Origin: Microcaldota archaeon
GTDB taxonomy: Archaea; Micrarchaeota; Micrarchaeia; Anstonellales; Anstonellaceae
Reading direction: 5' to 3'
DNA length: 31,915 bases
Assembly: GCA_021813025.1 (NCBI GenBank)
Contig: JAKAME010000002.1
Span: 15,034-46,948, forward strand
Shown here piece by piece: positions 22,137 to 29,950 of this stretch. Below the pieces are notes generated by a model, which had not been told where the DNA came from, ran no database searches, and saw only the letters and a program-made list of their open reading frames with translations. The translations under genes were made by a program, and so were the position numbers. Numbering within the stretch: the stretch's first letter is position 1; the number at the start of each line of letters is the position of its first letter.

Positions 22137-24086
22137 ATGGTTACCTTGGCAGAACTTGCAGAACCGGCGCATACCGTCACATGGTGCCCCGGCTGCGTGC
22201 TTCCAGGTTCCCTCATCCAAAAGAATCCGTCCGTTGGGAAGATAGAGGATGTCAAAACCGGCGACATGGTTCTGGGCAGCGACGGCCGATATCACAAAGT
22301 CACCGAAGTTTTTGCACATCATCATACTGGGAAAATGTATCGCATAAAATCGAAATGTCTTGGCGAAGTCACACTCACCGACGAGCACCCCGTCCTTTCT
22401 GTAGAAAGGAAACAAGCTAAGATGCACAACAAGGAGTTTGAGCTGAAATGGGTCAGGGCCGACCAGCTAAAGAAAGGAGATTATGTCGCCTATCCAATGC
22501 TGAAGGAAGAGCAGGATTTGAACGAAGTCGAACTTCCTGACTTGAAGATGGAGATGGATCGCAAGAGCAAGCCGTTTCCAAAGAAAATCCGCCTTAGCGA
22601 GGAGTTCCTTCTTCTTTGCGGTTATTATCTGGCAGAAGGCCACGTGCACAAACGTGAAATCACCTTTACGTTTAACTCCAAGGAAACGCAGTTTGTTGAA
22701 GATGTTCAAAAGGCGGCAGAAAGCGTGTTTTCCCTTTCCACCAGCGCCAGAACCCGGGAAAGCAAGCACATAACGGAAGTTTCCATTTCATCATCCCAAC
22801 TGGCAAGGCATTTTGAGGAATGGTTCGGAACTGGGGCCGCCAAAAAGAAAATCCCCCGTTTTCTCATGCTTTTGCCGAGAGAAAAGCAAAAATGGCTGAT
22901 GCGTGGCATGTGGAGGGGCGACGGCTGGGTCGGCCACGGAAGGGCGAATTACAGGACCGTTTCCCGCATCTTGGCCGAGCAGATGAAGGTTCTCCTCGTC
23001 CGCAGCCAGATTGTTCCGACTGTTTCGATTAACAAGGCATCTGGGATGCACAAAGAGTCTTACTCCATCCAAATTGTCAGCCGGCGCGATTTGGAAGCCC
23101 TTTCTGACATTCTGGACGTCAAGATAGAAATGCACGGTGCAGGAAAACCCCCCTCCAGCATCCTGTTGGCAGATTTTGTGCTCACCCCCATCAGACAAAT
23201 AGAAATCTTTGAGTATGACGGAGTCGTCCACAATATGGAAGTGGAAGAGGTCCACAGTTATGTGGGCGAAAACGCGATTCTGCACAACTGCGGCGATTTC
23301 GGCATCCTTGTTGCGCTCAAGCAGGCTCTGGTGAAGGCGGGCCGCGCGCCGCACGAGATTGTGGTGGCCTCGGGCATAGGCTGCGGAAGCAAGCTGCCGC
23401 ATTTCATCAAGACGTATGGCTTCGAGGGATTGCACGGGCGCGTGCTGCCGGCAGCTTCGGCCATAAAGATGGCCAATCATTCTCTTACAGTGGTGGCTGT
23501 TGGAGGGGACGGGGACGGATACGGAATCGGCATGGGCCACTTCATCCACACCTGCAGGCGCAACATCGACTTCACCTACATCACGCACGACAACCAGATT
23601 TACGGCCTTACCACCGGGCAGACCTCGCCCACTTCGGAGAAAGGCTTCAAAACAAAGAGCACGCCGGAAGGGGTGCTGGAGGAGCCGGTGAATCCGATTG
23701 CTCTGGCAATTTCAGCAGGAGCCACTTTTGTCGCGCGCGGATTTTCCGGCAATTTGCCGCATCTGGCGGACATGTTTTATCAGGGCATCATGCACCGCGG
23801 CTTTGCGCTCATTGACGTGATGCAGCCATGCGTCACTTTCAACAAGCTCAACACCTATGAGTATTTCACCAAAAGATGCTACAAGCTGGACGAGAAATAC
23901 GACCCGACTGACAAGATGGGGGCGCTGGCGAAGGCTCAGGAGTGGGGAGCCGGCATTCCGATTGGCGTGTTTTATCGGGAGGAGAAGCCCACCTATGAGG
24001 ACGGCACGCCGCAGCTGGCTGCCGGGCCGCTTGTGAAGCAGGCGCTCGCGCGCAACATCAGCGCGCTTCTGTCAGAATTCGAATAA
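22137..24086 (+). CDS. korB: 2-oxoacid:ferredoxin oxidoreductase beta subunit interrupted by an intein
   Basis: The precursor is 649 residues; removing the intein leaves 284, the normal beta-subunit size. The exteins join as TWCPG + CGDFGIL, restoring the WCPGCG motif that binds a [4Fe-4S] cluster. The TPP site is in the C-extein (GDGDGYGIGMGHF, then the NQIYGLTTGQ segment that contacts the pyrophosphate). The enzyme needs intein splicing to be active, since the intein splits the cluster motif. The ATG at 22137 is preferred over TTG 22128 and follows a GGTTGAT ribosome binding site. The alpha gene ends ten bases upstream, in one operon. Confidence 0.95.
   Translation: MVTLAELAEPAHTVTWCPGCVLPGSLIQKNPSVGKIEDVKTGDMVLGSDGRYHKVTEVFAHHHTGKMYRIKSKCLGEVTLTDEHPVLSVERKQAKMHNKEFELKWVRADQLKKGDYVAYPMLKEEQDLNEVELPDLKMEMDRKSKPFPKKIRLSEEFLLLCGYYLAEGHVHKREITFTFNSKETQFVEDVQKAAESVFSLSTSARTRESKHITEVSISSSQLARHFEEWFGTGAAKKKIPRFLMLLPREKQKWLMRGMWRGDGWVGHGRANYRTVSRILAEQMKVLLVRSQIVPTVSINKASGMHKESYSIQIVSRRDLEALSDILDVKIEMHGAGKPPSSILLADFVLTPIRQIEIFEYDGVVHNMEVEEVHSYVGENAILHNCGDFGILVALKQALVKAGRAPHEIVVASGIGCGSKLPHFIKTYGFEGLHGRVLPAASAIKMANHSLTVVAVGGDGDGYGIGMGHFIHTCRRNIDFTYITHDNQIYGLTTGQTSPTSEKGFKTKSTPEGVLEEPVNPIALAISAGATFVARGFSGNLPHLADMFYQGIMHRGFALIDVMQPCVTFNKLNTYEYFTKRCYKLDEKYDPTDKMGALAKAQEWGAGIPIGVFYREEKPTYEDGTPQLAAGPLVKQALARNISALLSEFE
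22194..23288 (+). mobile_element. Full-length intein with LAGLIDADG homing endonuclease
   Basis: A 365-residue intein inside korB. It shows splicing blocks: Cys1 in CVLPGSLI, block B TLTDEHPVL (TxxH), block F VVHNMEVEEVHSYVGE, and the C-terminal HN followed by Cys+1 of the extein. The endonuclease part has two dodecapeptides, LLCGYYLAEGHV and LMRGMWRGDGWV, with the acidic catalytic residues kept. All residues needed for splicing and homing appear intact. The intein is visibly less GC-rich than its exteins, which agrees with horizontal arrival. Confidence 0.93.
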
Positions 24087-24126
24087 GACGGCTGCCGGCA
24101 AACAGCTAGAGCATGCAGACCCTGTT

Positions 24127-26421
24127 TCAGCCCGCCCTCTCGAACAGCCTCACGTAGTCGTCCCCGTAAGCCGCAACCACCTTGTCCCCGTTGTCAGAAA
24201 TAAAAGTCCCCATGGTGCCTTTCTGGGTGCCTGCGCTCGCGTCCCGCCCGATGCCAGCCCACTTCTCATTCAATATGGGGTCGGGGTTCTCCGCCGCCTC
24301 GTGCGTGAAAATCCTCGTCCCGTTCTCGTCATAAATGTAAAGCCCGTACTGCGGGGCGCCCCCTATTGCGACATGCTTCCCGTCCCGGCTCATCGAGACC
24401 GCGTTGTGGCCGACGTTTTCCCCCCCAATGCGGTCCCTCCACAGCACCTGCCCGGTCCGCCCGTCCAGCACGTAAACCCATGCGCCGATGGTGCCTATAA
24501 CGACTCTTGAGCCGTCGGCGCTTATCGCCCCCGCACTCACCACATGGTCGGGAACCCGAAAGCTCCATCTTTCCTTCCCCTGCCGGTCATACGAGAAAAT
24601 CATCCTGCCCTTGCCGCTTGCATACGTGTTTCCCATGTTGTCTATCTCCAAAAAGAGGGGGAATTCTCCCACATAATTCTTCCACACCTGTTTTCCGTCC
24701 AGGGAGTACATCGCAAGATTGCCGAAAGACGCGCCTGTCACGAAAAATTGGCCGTCGGGGCTGAACCTTGAGCGCCGCAGGGCCTCCCTCGCGTCTTTCG
24801 CCGTGCTTACCAGAGCCCCTGTCTTGGCGTTCAGCAGTTCGTATTCGTCATTCCCGCACGGGCCGGTGAGAAGAAGGCTTCCGTCAGGGGAAAGCTCGAC
24901 CTCCCGGTTTTGGGTTTGGCAGTCCTTTTCCCACCTCTCCGTCCCGTCCGTGCCAACCACATACACGCGCCCATCCGAGCACCCGGCCGCGACAAGGCCG
25001 TTCTTGATGTCAAAGCCCCAGCAGTCGTCTCCGGTGGGATGCTTCCACTTGAGGGCCCCGGTCTTGGCGTCAAACAGGTAGAAATTCGTGGGCTTTCCAA
25101 GCGCGGGGTCGTGCTTGGCCTGCGCGGCGGCCACCACGCTCCAGTTCTCGTCGGGAAACGCGTAGAAAAACCCGTAATAGTCGGAAACCTTGCTCTCCCA
25201 TTTCATCGCATAACCCTTTGGCGGGGAAGCTTTTTGCAGGGTGATGTTGAACTCGAGCGTCTCGCCCCTCTTTGGCGCAATCCCGTCCTTGTAGTAGTGC
25301 GCGTATCCGCCAGCATCCATCATCGCGAAGTATTCGATATTGCTGAGGAGCTTCTGCCCCCCGTAGAACGTTTGCACGTCGTCCACTCCCGGAACGGACA
25401 CGAAATAGGCTCCGGAGGCGTCGGTCCTCTGGTAGTATCTCTCCCGCCCGCCGAACGGGTAAAACGCCAGCTCTGCGTATGGCACGGGCTTTCCCTCGCC
25501 ATCCCTGACCGTTCCGTAAATTACTGCGCTGCTGGCAAGGCGCGCCTCGTCCATCGAGCCGCTGTAAACGCTTATGCTTGCCGTTTCCTTTGCCGCCCCC
25601 TGCATGAAGCCGATATTGACGTCGAACTGCCCCCCGTTGTCTGCTGATGCGAAATAGTGGACCAGCTTCTCCTCGCCGGGCTGCAAGGTCAGGCTGTCAG
25701 CCTGGAAAGCGAAGAAATGCCGATTCCAGTTCGGAACCTTTGTCCGAAGCTCGCTGATTGGGGTCAGCGAGAAGGTTTGGGGGGCCTGGCCGGTGTTTTT
25801 TGCCCTGATGATGATGTCGACTCCGGGCGAGTAAATGGGATAAGTGGCGGCCACCGAGTAATAATCGAATTGCAGGCTTCCCAAGCGGAAGGTCTTGTTC
25901 TGCCCCTGCAGTACCGGGCCTTTGGCCGGAGTCGAGATGTCGGGCGAAAGAGTATTTGAGGACGGGCCCTGCTGCCCGGGGCTGGGGTTCGGCGGCTGCC
26001 CTGGCCCTGGGAAAGGCTGACCGGGGCTTTGGTTTATCGGCAGGCATGGGGCCGGGGGCGGAGGGCAGGCGCTCTGGTTCATCTGCTGGCCCGGCCCTGG
26101 GAAAGGCTGACCGGGGCTTTGGTTTATCGGCAGGCATGGGGCCGGGGGCGGAGGGCAGGCGCTCTGGTTCATCTGCTGGCCCGGCCCTGGGAAAGGCTGG
26201 CCGGGGCTTTGGTTTATTGGGGGCAGGCTGCCGGGCACCGTACCCGGCTCTTTTCCGGGCGGCTGGCCGCCAGGTACCGGCTGCGCTCCAGGCTCGCCGG
26301 TTTTTATGGCCCCGGAATCATTTCCGCCCGAAGGCCCTTGGGGGCTTATACCCTGCTGTGCGCATCCTGCAAAAAAAAGACAGGCGCAAACCGCAAAAAC
26401 AAGAATGATTTTTGAGTCCAC
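24127..26421 (-). CDS. Large lipoprotein with Pro-rich repeats and beta-propeller
   Basis: A 764-residue exported protein. GTG 26421 is taken as start: it gives a short lipoprotein signal with lipobox FAGC, and a TTTTTATT box about 26 bases upstream fits a leaderless mRNA. Next is a Pro/Gly/Gln-rich stalk with 30-residue repeats (about 60-165), then a beta-sandwich region, a carboxypeptidase-regulatory-like domain (ASSAVIYGTVRDGEGKPVPY, about 300-320), and a C-terminal PQQ/WD40-like propeller of about seven blades (repeated D-x-K-T-G-A-L and DG-x-x-V...). It probably stands out from the cell surface. Propeller domains bind protein or sugar ligands; no catalytic site is visible. Confidence 0.85.
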   Translation of the reverse strand: MDSKIILVFAVCACLFFAGCAQQGISPQGPSGGNDSGAIKTGEPGAQPVPGGQPPGKEPGTVPGSLPPINQSPGQPFPGPGQQMNQSACPPPPAPCLPINQSPGQPFPGPGQQMNQSACPPPPAPCLPINQSPGQPFPGPGQPPNPSPGQQGPSSNTLSPDISTPAKGPVLQGQNKTFRLGSLQFDYYSVAATYPIYSPGVDIIIRAKNTGQAPQTFSLTPISELRTKVPNWNRHFFAFQADSLTLQPGEEKLVHYFASADNGGQFDVNIGFMQGAAKETASISVYSGSMDEARLASSAVIYGTVRDGEGKPVPYAELAFYPFGGRERYYQRTDASGAYFVSVPGVDDVQTFYGGQKLLSNIEYFAMMDAGGYAHYYKDGIAPKRGETLEFNITLQKASPPKGYAMKWESKVSDYYGFFYAFPDENWSVVAAAQAKHDPALGKPTNFYLFDAKTGALKWKHPTGDDCWGFDIKNGLVAAGCSDGRVYVVGTDGTERWEKDCQTQNREVELSPDGSLLLTGPCGNDEYELLNAKTGALVSTAKDAREALRRSRFSPDGQFFVTGASFGNLAMYSLDGKQVWKNYVGEFPLFLEIDNMGNTYASGKGRMIFSYDRQGKERWSFRVPDHVVSAGAISADGSRVVIGTIGAWVYVLDGRTGQVLWRDRIGGENVGHNAVSMSRDGKHVAIGGAPQYGLYIYDENGTRIFTHEAAENPDPILNEKWAGIGRDASAGTQKGTMGTFISDNGDKVVAAYGDDYVRLFERAG
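26011..26217 (-). repeat. Perfect 90-bp tandem repeat in the lipoprotein stalk
   Basis: Two identical 90-base copies (26011-26100 and 26101-26190) and a partial third (26191-26217, two differences). Each encodes 30 residues: INQSPGQPFPGPGQQMNQS and then ACPPPPAPCLP. The exact identity, including third codon positions, points to very recent duplication or ongoing homogenisation. Confidence 0.92.
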
Positions 26422-26442
26422 GCCCCCCTCAATGGGGCTTTG

Positions 26443-26453
26443 AATAAAAACCT
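26443..26453 (-). promoter_or_regulatory. TATA box of the propeller lipoprotein gene
   Basis: GGTTTTTATTC on the minus strand, centred about 27 bases before GTG 26421. It supports GTG as a leaderless start. Confidence 0.55.
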
Positions 26454-26507
26454 TTGTCAAGGACCCGGGCTTCATGCTCCCGCGCGGCAGGGCCGGCGCG
26501 CCAAGCG

Positions 26508-26735
26508 CTACTTTCTGGCAGGCTCAGCATATGGTATGTGGTCCAGATTGCAGAATTTGCCATCCCTGTTTTCAAACTGGGCCAGGCAGGAACGGCCATA
26601 AGTGCATATCGGGAGATTGCCTGCCTCGGTCACAACTTTCTTATTCAGATGCAAGCTGCAGGACAGGCCGTCGTTCAGCGCACGCTTGGTGAAAACAAGG
26701 CCTTTGATTGGCATCAATCCGATACTTGCGTTCAT
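26508..26735 (-). CDS. Small Cys-rich protein coupled to the IMPase-family gene
   Basis: A 75-residue protein. Its ATG overlaps the upstream TGA as ATGA, with GGTGAGG five bases before the start, so it is translationally coupled to the phosphatase gene. Four Cys residues (SC-SLHL, then ICTYGRSC, then GKFCNLDH) could bind zinc; the last block C-x4-SC...FC resembles a short zinc-ribbon or CCCH-like knuckle. No family is recognised. The coupling suggests it acts with the phosphatase or in the same pathway. Confidence 0.75.
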   Translation of the reverse strand: MNASIGLMPIKGLVFTKRALNDGLSCSLHLNKKVVTEAGNLPICTYGRSCLAQFENRDGKFCNLDHIPYAEPARK

Positions 26736-27547
26736 GTCCTCACCTTCCAATCCAATGCTTGCGTCAATTGTGAATGCACAAGTTTATTTGAGCACAGCAT
26801 GTCGGGCGCATCGAGCGTCCATGCGCTCCCATCCAGCCGGCTCACTCTTCCCCCAGCCTCCCCAACCAGCAGCGCGCCCGCCGCGCCGTCGTATGGCTGC
26901 AGCTTGAATTCCACGCACCCGTCAGCCAGGCCCGAGGCCACAAAGCCCAAATTGAACACTGCCGAGCCAAGATTTCGCACATTGAAAACATGTTTCGCGA
27001 TGCGGCCAACACCTGCCAAGTGCTGCTCGCCTTGTTCTGAAGTCAGGTGCATGCAGAACAAGACCATGGCTTTGGAAAGTGAAGAACGGGAAGAGACATG
27101 AAGGCGCCGGGGCGTTTGCATTTTTCCGCTTGCCGCATCCAGCTTGTGCTCCCACGCGCCCTTTTTTTTCTCTGCCAGCAAATAGATTCCCTGCAACGGA
27201 TATGCAACGCCTCCTGCCACCAGCTCCCCGTTTTCTGCATATGCAATCGAAATGCCCCAAATCGGAAAGCCGTATGCATAATTGTTGGTGCCGTCCAGCG
27301 GGTCGATTATCCACACGTGCGGCGCGAAGAGGTCGTCATGAGAATTGGGGCTTTCCTCGGAATAGATTTTATGGGACGGAAATTTGGAGCGGATGGCATC
27401 TACAATCCGCTTCTCGCTCGCCACATCCGCATCAGTCACCAAATCGTGCGCGCTTTTGTTCTGCGCCCTCGCCCCTTCCTGCCGCTCGATGAGCAGTTGG
27501 CCTGAAGCGAGCAGAAGGTCGAGGATGAAGGGACGGAGGGAAGGCAT
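26732..27547 (-). CDS. Inositol monophosphatase / fructose-1,6-bisphosphatase family enzyme
   Basis: A 271-residue member of the lithium-sensitive phosphatase family. The metal-binding motifs are in order: DLVTDADVASE (35-45), SEES (63-66), DPLDGTNNY (82-90) and YDGAAGALLVGEAGG near 222-236. In archaea such enzymes hydrolyse inositol 1-phosphate and often fructose 1,6-bisphosphate or NAD(P)-like substrates, so the exact role (lipid head group, sugar metabolism or osmolyte) is open. The start at 27547 is preferred over 27562 because a TTTTAA box at 27569-27577 lies about 26 bases upstream, giving a leaderless mRNA. The Cys-rich small gene overlaps its stop codon. Confidence 0.93.
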   Translation of the reverse strand: MPSLRPFILDLLLASGQLLIERQEGARAQNKSAHDLVTDADVASEKRIVDAIRSKFPSHKIYSEESPNSHDDLFAPHVWIIDPLDGTNNYAYGFPIWGISIAYAENGELVAGGVAYPLQGIYLLAEKKKGAWEHKLDAASGKMQTPRRLHVSSRSSLSKAMVLFCMHLTSEQGEQHLAGVGRIAKHVFNVRNLGSAVFNLGFVASGLADGCVEFKLQPYDGAAGALLVGEAGGRVSRLDGSAWTLDAPDMLCSNKLVHSQLTQALDWKVRT

Positions 27548-27568
27548 GATGATAGAGCGCAAATGAGC

Positions 27569-27577
27569 ATTAAAAGC
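27569..27577 (-). promoter_or_regulatory. TATA box of the IMPase-family gene
   Basis: GCTTTTAATG on the minus strand, centred about 26 bases before the ATG at 27547. It decides the start between two in-frame ATGs. Confidence 0.6.
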
Positions 27578-27615
27578 AGATGCAAGGGCTTAACAATATA
27601 AACACAAGATTCCAA

Positions 27616-27622
27616 TTTATAT
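27616..27622 (+). promoter_or_regulatory. TATA box of the 186-residue membrane protein gene
   Basis: tttatat, centred about 26 bases before the ATG at 27645; leaderless spacing. Confidence 0.55.
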
Positions 27623-27644
27623 GACAGAATGGATGTGATTTTGC

Positions 27645-28205
27645 ATGGGTATCTCAACCTCAACCGCCCTCTGCCCGGTTTCGGGGCATCGCGCCAAGGT
27701 TATCCGCCAGGCGGATGCCCTCACGCGGCCCTCGCTGGTGGACAACTTGCTCTATGACAAATATCCCAAATATTCGGGGCTCGACAAGGAGACAAAAACC
27801 CTGATTCACCAGGAAGTGCTCAAAGCGGTTGAGAAATCGGCGAACAGATATTCAGTCTCTCCGAGGCAGCTTGGGTTTGCAGGCATCAAGGAAATCGCCA
27901 AGCATGCGCTGCCGGTTGGTTTTGGTATCGGCGCCTGTGGTTATACGGCCTATATGGTTAACGAGCCACTCTTCAACAAGCCTATTTTGCAGAGCGTGCT
28001 GGAAGGCAACTTGGGGCAGAAGGCGCTTGGCGTCGCAGTAGGTTTGGTGCTCGTATGGGCCGGATATCGTTTGGTAAAAGACGTCTTCCACTCCGGGGCC
28101 ATGCACGCCCCGCTGGCGCGCGAAATCCATGAGGCGGCCGTCTATTCCATCGAGGCGCATACGCCCAGAGGGCCAGGTTACGACGTGTTTACGCTCGTGT
28201 CGTGA
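27645..28205 (+). CDS. Hypothetical two-helix membrane protein
   Basis: A 186-residue protein with no family I recognise. An N-terminal soluble, helical part (about 20-85) is followed by two hydrophobic segments (about 90-107 and 126-144) and a short C-terminal part rich in His (HSGAMHAPLAREIHEA). The TATA box 26 bases upstream supports the start at 27645. It is divergent from the IMPase-family gene and followed by T-runs, then tRNA-Arg. Confidence 0.65.
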   Translation: MGISTSTALCPVSGHRAKVIRQADALTRPSLVDNLLYDKYPKYSGLDKETKTLIHQEVLKAVEKSANRYSVSPRQLGFAGIKEIAKHALPVGFGIGACGYTAYMVNEPLFNKPILQSVLEGNLGQKALGVAVGLVLVWAGYRLVKDVFHSGAMHAPLAREIHEAAVYSIEAHTPRGPGYDVFTLVS

Positions 28206-28253
28206 CGGATTCCGAAAAGGCGCGCGCCAGAAGAGGAGGCGGCCCAACCCGTT

Positions 28254-28277
28254 CGGTTTTTTAGGCCTCTTTCTTTT
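28254..28277 (+). terminator. T-rich terminator, overlapping the tRNA-Arg promoter
   Basis: A cggttttttagg run and a following cttttat, 50-70 bases after the 186-residue gene. The same T/A-rich DNA is at the right distance (about 25-30 bases) to act as box A for tRNA-Arg at 28291. Confidence 0.4.
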
Positions 28278-28290
28278 ATCCTTCCAATAC

Positions 28291-28365
28291 GGGCCCGTGA
28301 CTCAGCCTGGATAGAGTGCCTGCCTTCTAAGCAGGAAGTCGGGAGTTCAAATCTCCCCGGGCCCG
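28291..28365 (+). tRNA. tRNA-Arg (TCT)
   Basis: Acceptor GGGCCCG with CGGGCCC and discriminator G, anticodon stem CCTGC/GCAGG with loop CTTCTAA (anticodon TCT), T arm GGGAG-TTCAAAT-CTCCC. It is 75 bases, with no intron and no encoded CCA. Confidence 0.94.
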
Positions 28366-28444
28366 TGGCTTCTTTTCTATTCTTATGGATTTAATAATTC
28401 TCATCGCGTCATACCATCTAAGCAGAACGTTGTGGGGAGTTCGC

Positions 28445-28837
28445 ATGAAGCTTGGAAACAAAACCGAAACGGTCCTGAACGACGCGGTGAAGCGGGACGA
28501 ACCCAAGGGCCTGAGCAGGCTATTCTGCGAGCGCACGCTCATGCGGGCCGCCTATCACGCGTTCGACAAGCGCACGTTGGGGGGGCTGAAGCTGGCGGAC
28601 AGAATTTCAATCAATTACGGGGCCGCCGCGGAAAAACGGACAGAGTATGATAGCAAAACCCGCCTGAATGACCAAGAGAGGAGCTTACTCCGCGTTCTGC
28701 TCTGCGACCAGTTCAACGGCTACCTCATGATGCATCTCTGGCGTCAAGCCTACCTGTACGACCAGAAAGGCACCCAATCGAGCCCGTACCGCTTTATGTT
28801 CGCTTTGTATCACCGGCACGAGTCGAAAAAGCCTTAG
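28445..28837 (+). CDS. Hypothetical protein
   Basis: A 130-residue soluble, charged protein with a mostly helical look. The start at 28445 follows GGGGAG seven bases upstream; an in-frame ATG at 28385 lies over the promoter-like ATTTAATAAT (28388-28397) and is rejected. No motif or family is recognised; an aromatic YLMMHLWRQAYLYDQ stretch lies near residues 98-112. It is convergent with the Lrp/AsnC-type gene, whose stop is 24 bases away. Confidence 0.6.
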   Translation: MKLGNKTETVLNDAVKRDEPKGLSRLFCERTLMRAAYHAFDKRTLGGLKLADRISINYGAAAEKRTEYDSKTRLNDQERSLLRVLLCDQFNGYLMMHLWRQAYLYDQKGTQSSPYRFMFALYHRHESKKP

Positions 28838-28860
28838 AAACGGCCCATTTGTCTGCCAGT

Positions 28861-29853
28861 TCAAGGCGGAACCAGCGCCAGCTTGTGCTCATAGCTCCAC
28901 AGGTAATAGTCGTGGCTGATGATTTCGTCGGAGAATTTCGAGCGGATGGAATTAATCAGGGACAGCAGCTGGTCTGCCCCGCCAACCTCCACCTCGATTT
29001 CGATGTCCGCGTCGCCGATGGCGTCATATATGTACACCACGTTGGGCAGCGAGGCAGCATACTTCATGATGGCCTCCCGTCTGGCGAAATCGCGGATGTA
29101 AAAGTCGGCTTTGTACCAAAAGTATCCCAGCCGCTTGAGGTCAAGGCCGGCGCGGTAACCCAAAATGATGCCGGCCTGCTCCATTTTCCTCAGCCTGTAT
29201 TTCACCACGGCAGGAGTGAGGCCAAGCGTGCGGGCCATCTCCACTATGGGCATGCGCGCATGGACGGAAATCAGGCGCAGGATGGCATCATCAATCTTGT
29301 CGTGGGGCTTCTCTTTCGCGTTCCACAGCACTATGGGCCTTGCATTCTCCCGCACGGCCGCCCCATGCAGCCATGTGCGCGGATACTGGTACATCTTGTG
29401 GTATATCCTCGGTGCCACCTTCATTATGTGGGGCCGGTAGCGGCGCATGAATTCAAGCTTGAAGTCATAGAGTTCGTGGTGGGTTGGGGCGTAGATGGCC
29501 ACGCCCAAATCATAGTCCCCGCCCCGGCTGTCCACCCACCAGGTTTTCTCCATGCGCTTGAAATAATCGATAATCTCGTCTTCCTTCTTCTGGTCGCAGT
29601 GCTGGAGGCGTATCATGTACCCGCCGCCCACATACCCCAGGGCCGAGAAGTCGATGACCGCGCCAAATCCGCGCAGCACCCCCGTTTCCTCTAGCCGGCG
29701 GATGCGGTATGCCACGCCTTCCTTGGAGAGGCGCACCCTCTTGGCCAGCCTGGCGGCCGGCGCGCGGGCGTCGAGGTCGAGCAGATGGAGCAGCAGGCGG
29801 TCCTTCTTGTCGAGCCGGGCTGCCTCCGCCTCACGTGCTACAGAATTATCCAT
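28861..29853 (-). CDS. Duplicated Lrp/AsnC-type regulator
   Basis: A 330-residue protein made of two Lrp/AsnC units in tandem. Unit 1 has an HTH at about 15-62 (LDKKDRLLLHLLDLDARAPA, then LSKEGVAYRIRRLEETGV) and a ligand-binding (RAM-like) domain (about 65-165). Unit 2 has an HTH at about 187-235 (KIDDAILRLISVHARMP, then LTPAVVKYRLRKMEQAGI) and a second ligand domain to the end. Lrp proteins are normally about 150 residues and form dimers; a fused pair would bind DNA as a built-in dimer or as unequal halves. It is divergent from the Cys-rich gene pair across a 97-base, very AT-rich intergenic region, so it probably regulates that pair and itself. Confidence 0.9.
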   Translation of the reverse strand: MDNSVAREAEAARLDKKDRLLLHLLDLDARAPAARLAKRVRLSKEGVAYRIRRLEETGVLRGFGAVIDFSALGYVGGGYMIRLQHCDQKKEDEIIDYFKRMEKTWWVDSRGGDYDLGVAIYAPTHHELYDFKLEFMRRYRPHIMKVAPRIYHKMYQYPRTWLHGAAVRENARPIVLWNAKEKPHDKIDDAILRLISVHARMPIVEMARTLGLTPAVVKYRLRKMEQAGIILGYRAGLDLKRLGYFWYKADFYIRDFARREAIMKYAASLPNVVYIYDAIGDADIEIEVEVGGADQLLSLINSIRSKFSDEIISHDYYLWSYEHKLALVPP

Positions 29854-29950
29854 ATTTTCTTTGTTTATTTATAAAAATTAATAAATATTTCTCATTTTAC
29901 AATGAGTATGCTGCACATATTTATTATTTCTAATAAGACCCAAAAATAGC
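29854..29950. promoter_or_regulatory. AT-rich divergent promoter region
   Basis: 97 bases that are strikingly AT-rich beside GC-rich genes. On the minus strand, TTTTTATAAATAAAC (29866-29880) and AAATATTTATT lie upstream of the regulator's ATG at 29853. On the plus strand, acatatttatta (29915-29926) lies about 30 bases upstream of the ATG at 29951. An interrupted palindrome-like arrangement of aaatattt and ttattatt repeats could hold Lrp-type operators; this is not proven. Confidence 0.6.

Noticed and set aside
22791..23588. 265-residue minus-strand frame through the intein
   Set aside because: It overlaps korB, which has clear intein and TPP motifs. The frame has no recognisable features.
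26011..26217. Repeats considered as a CRISPR array
   Set aside because: The 90-base units abut without spacers, lie in an open reading frame and encode a Pro-rich protein repeat.
26454..27101. 215-residue plus-strand frame opposite the phosphatase and Cys-rich genes
   Set aside because: It is a shadow of two well-supported minus-strand genes, with no motif of its own.
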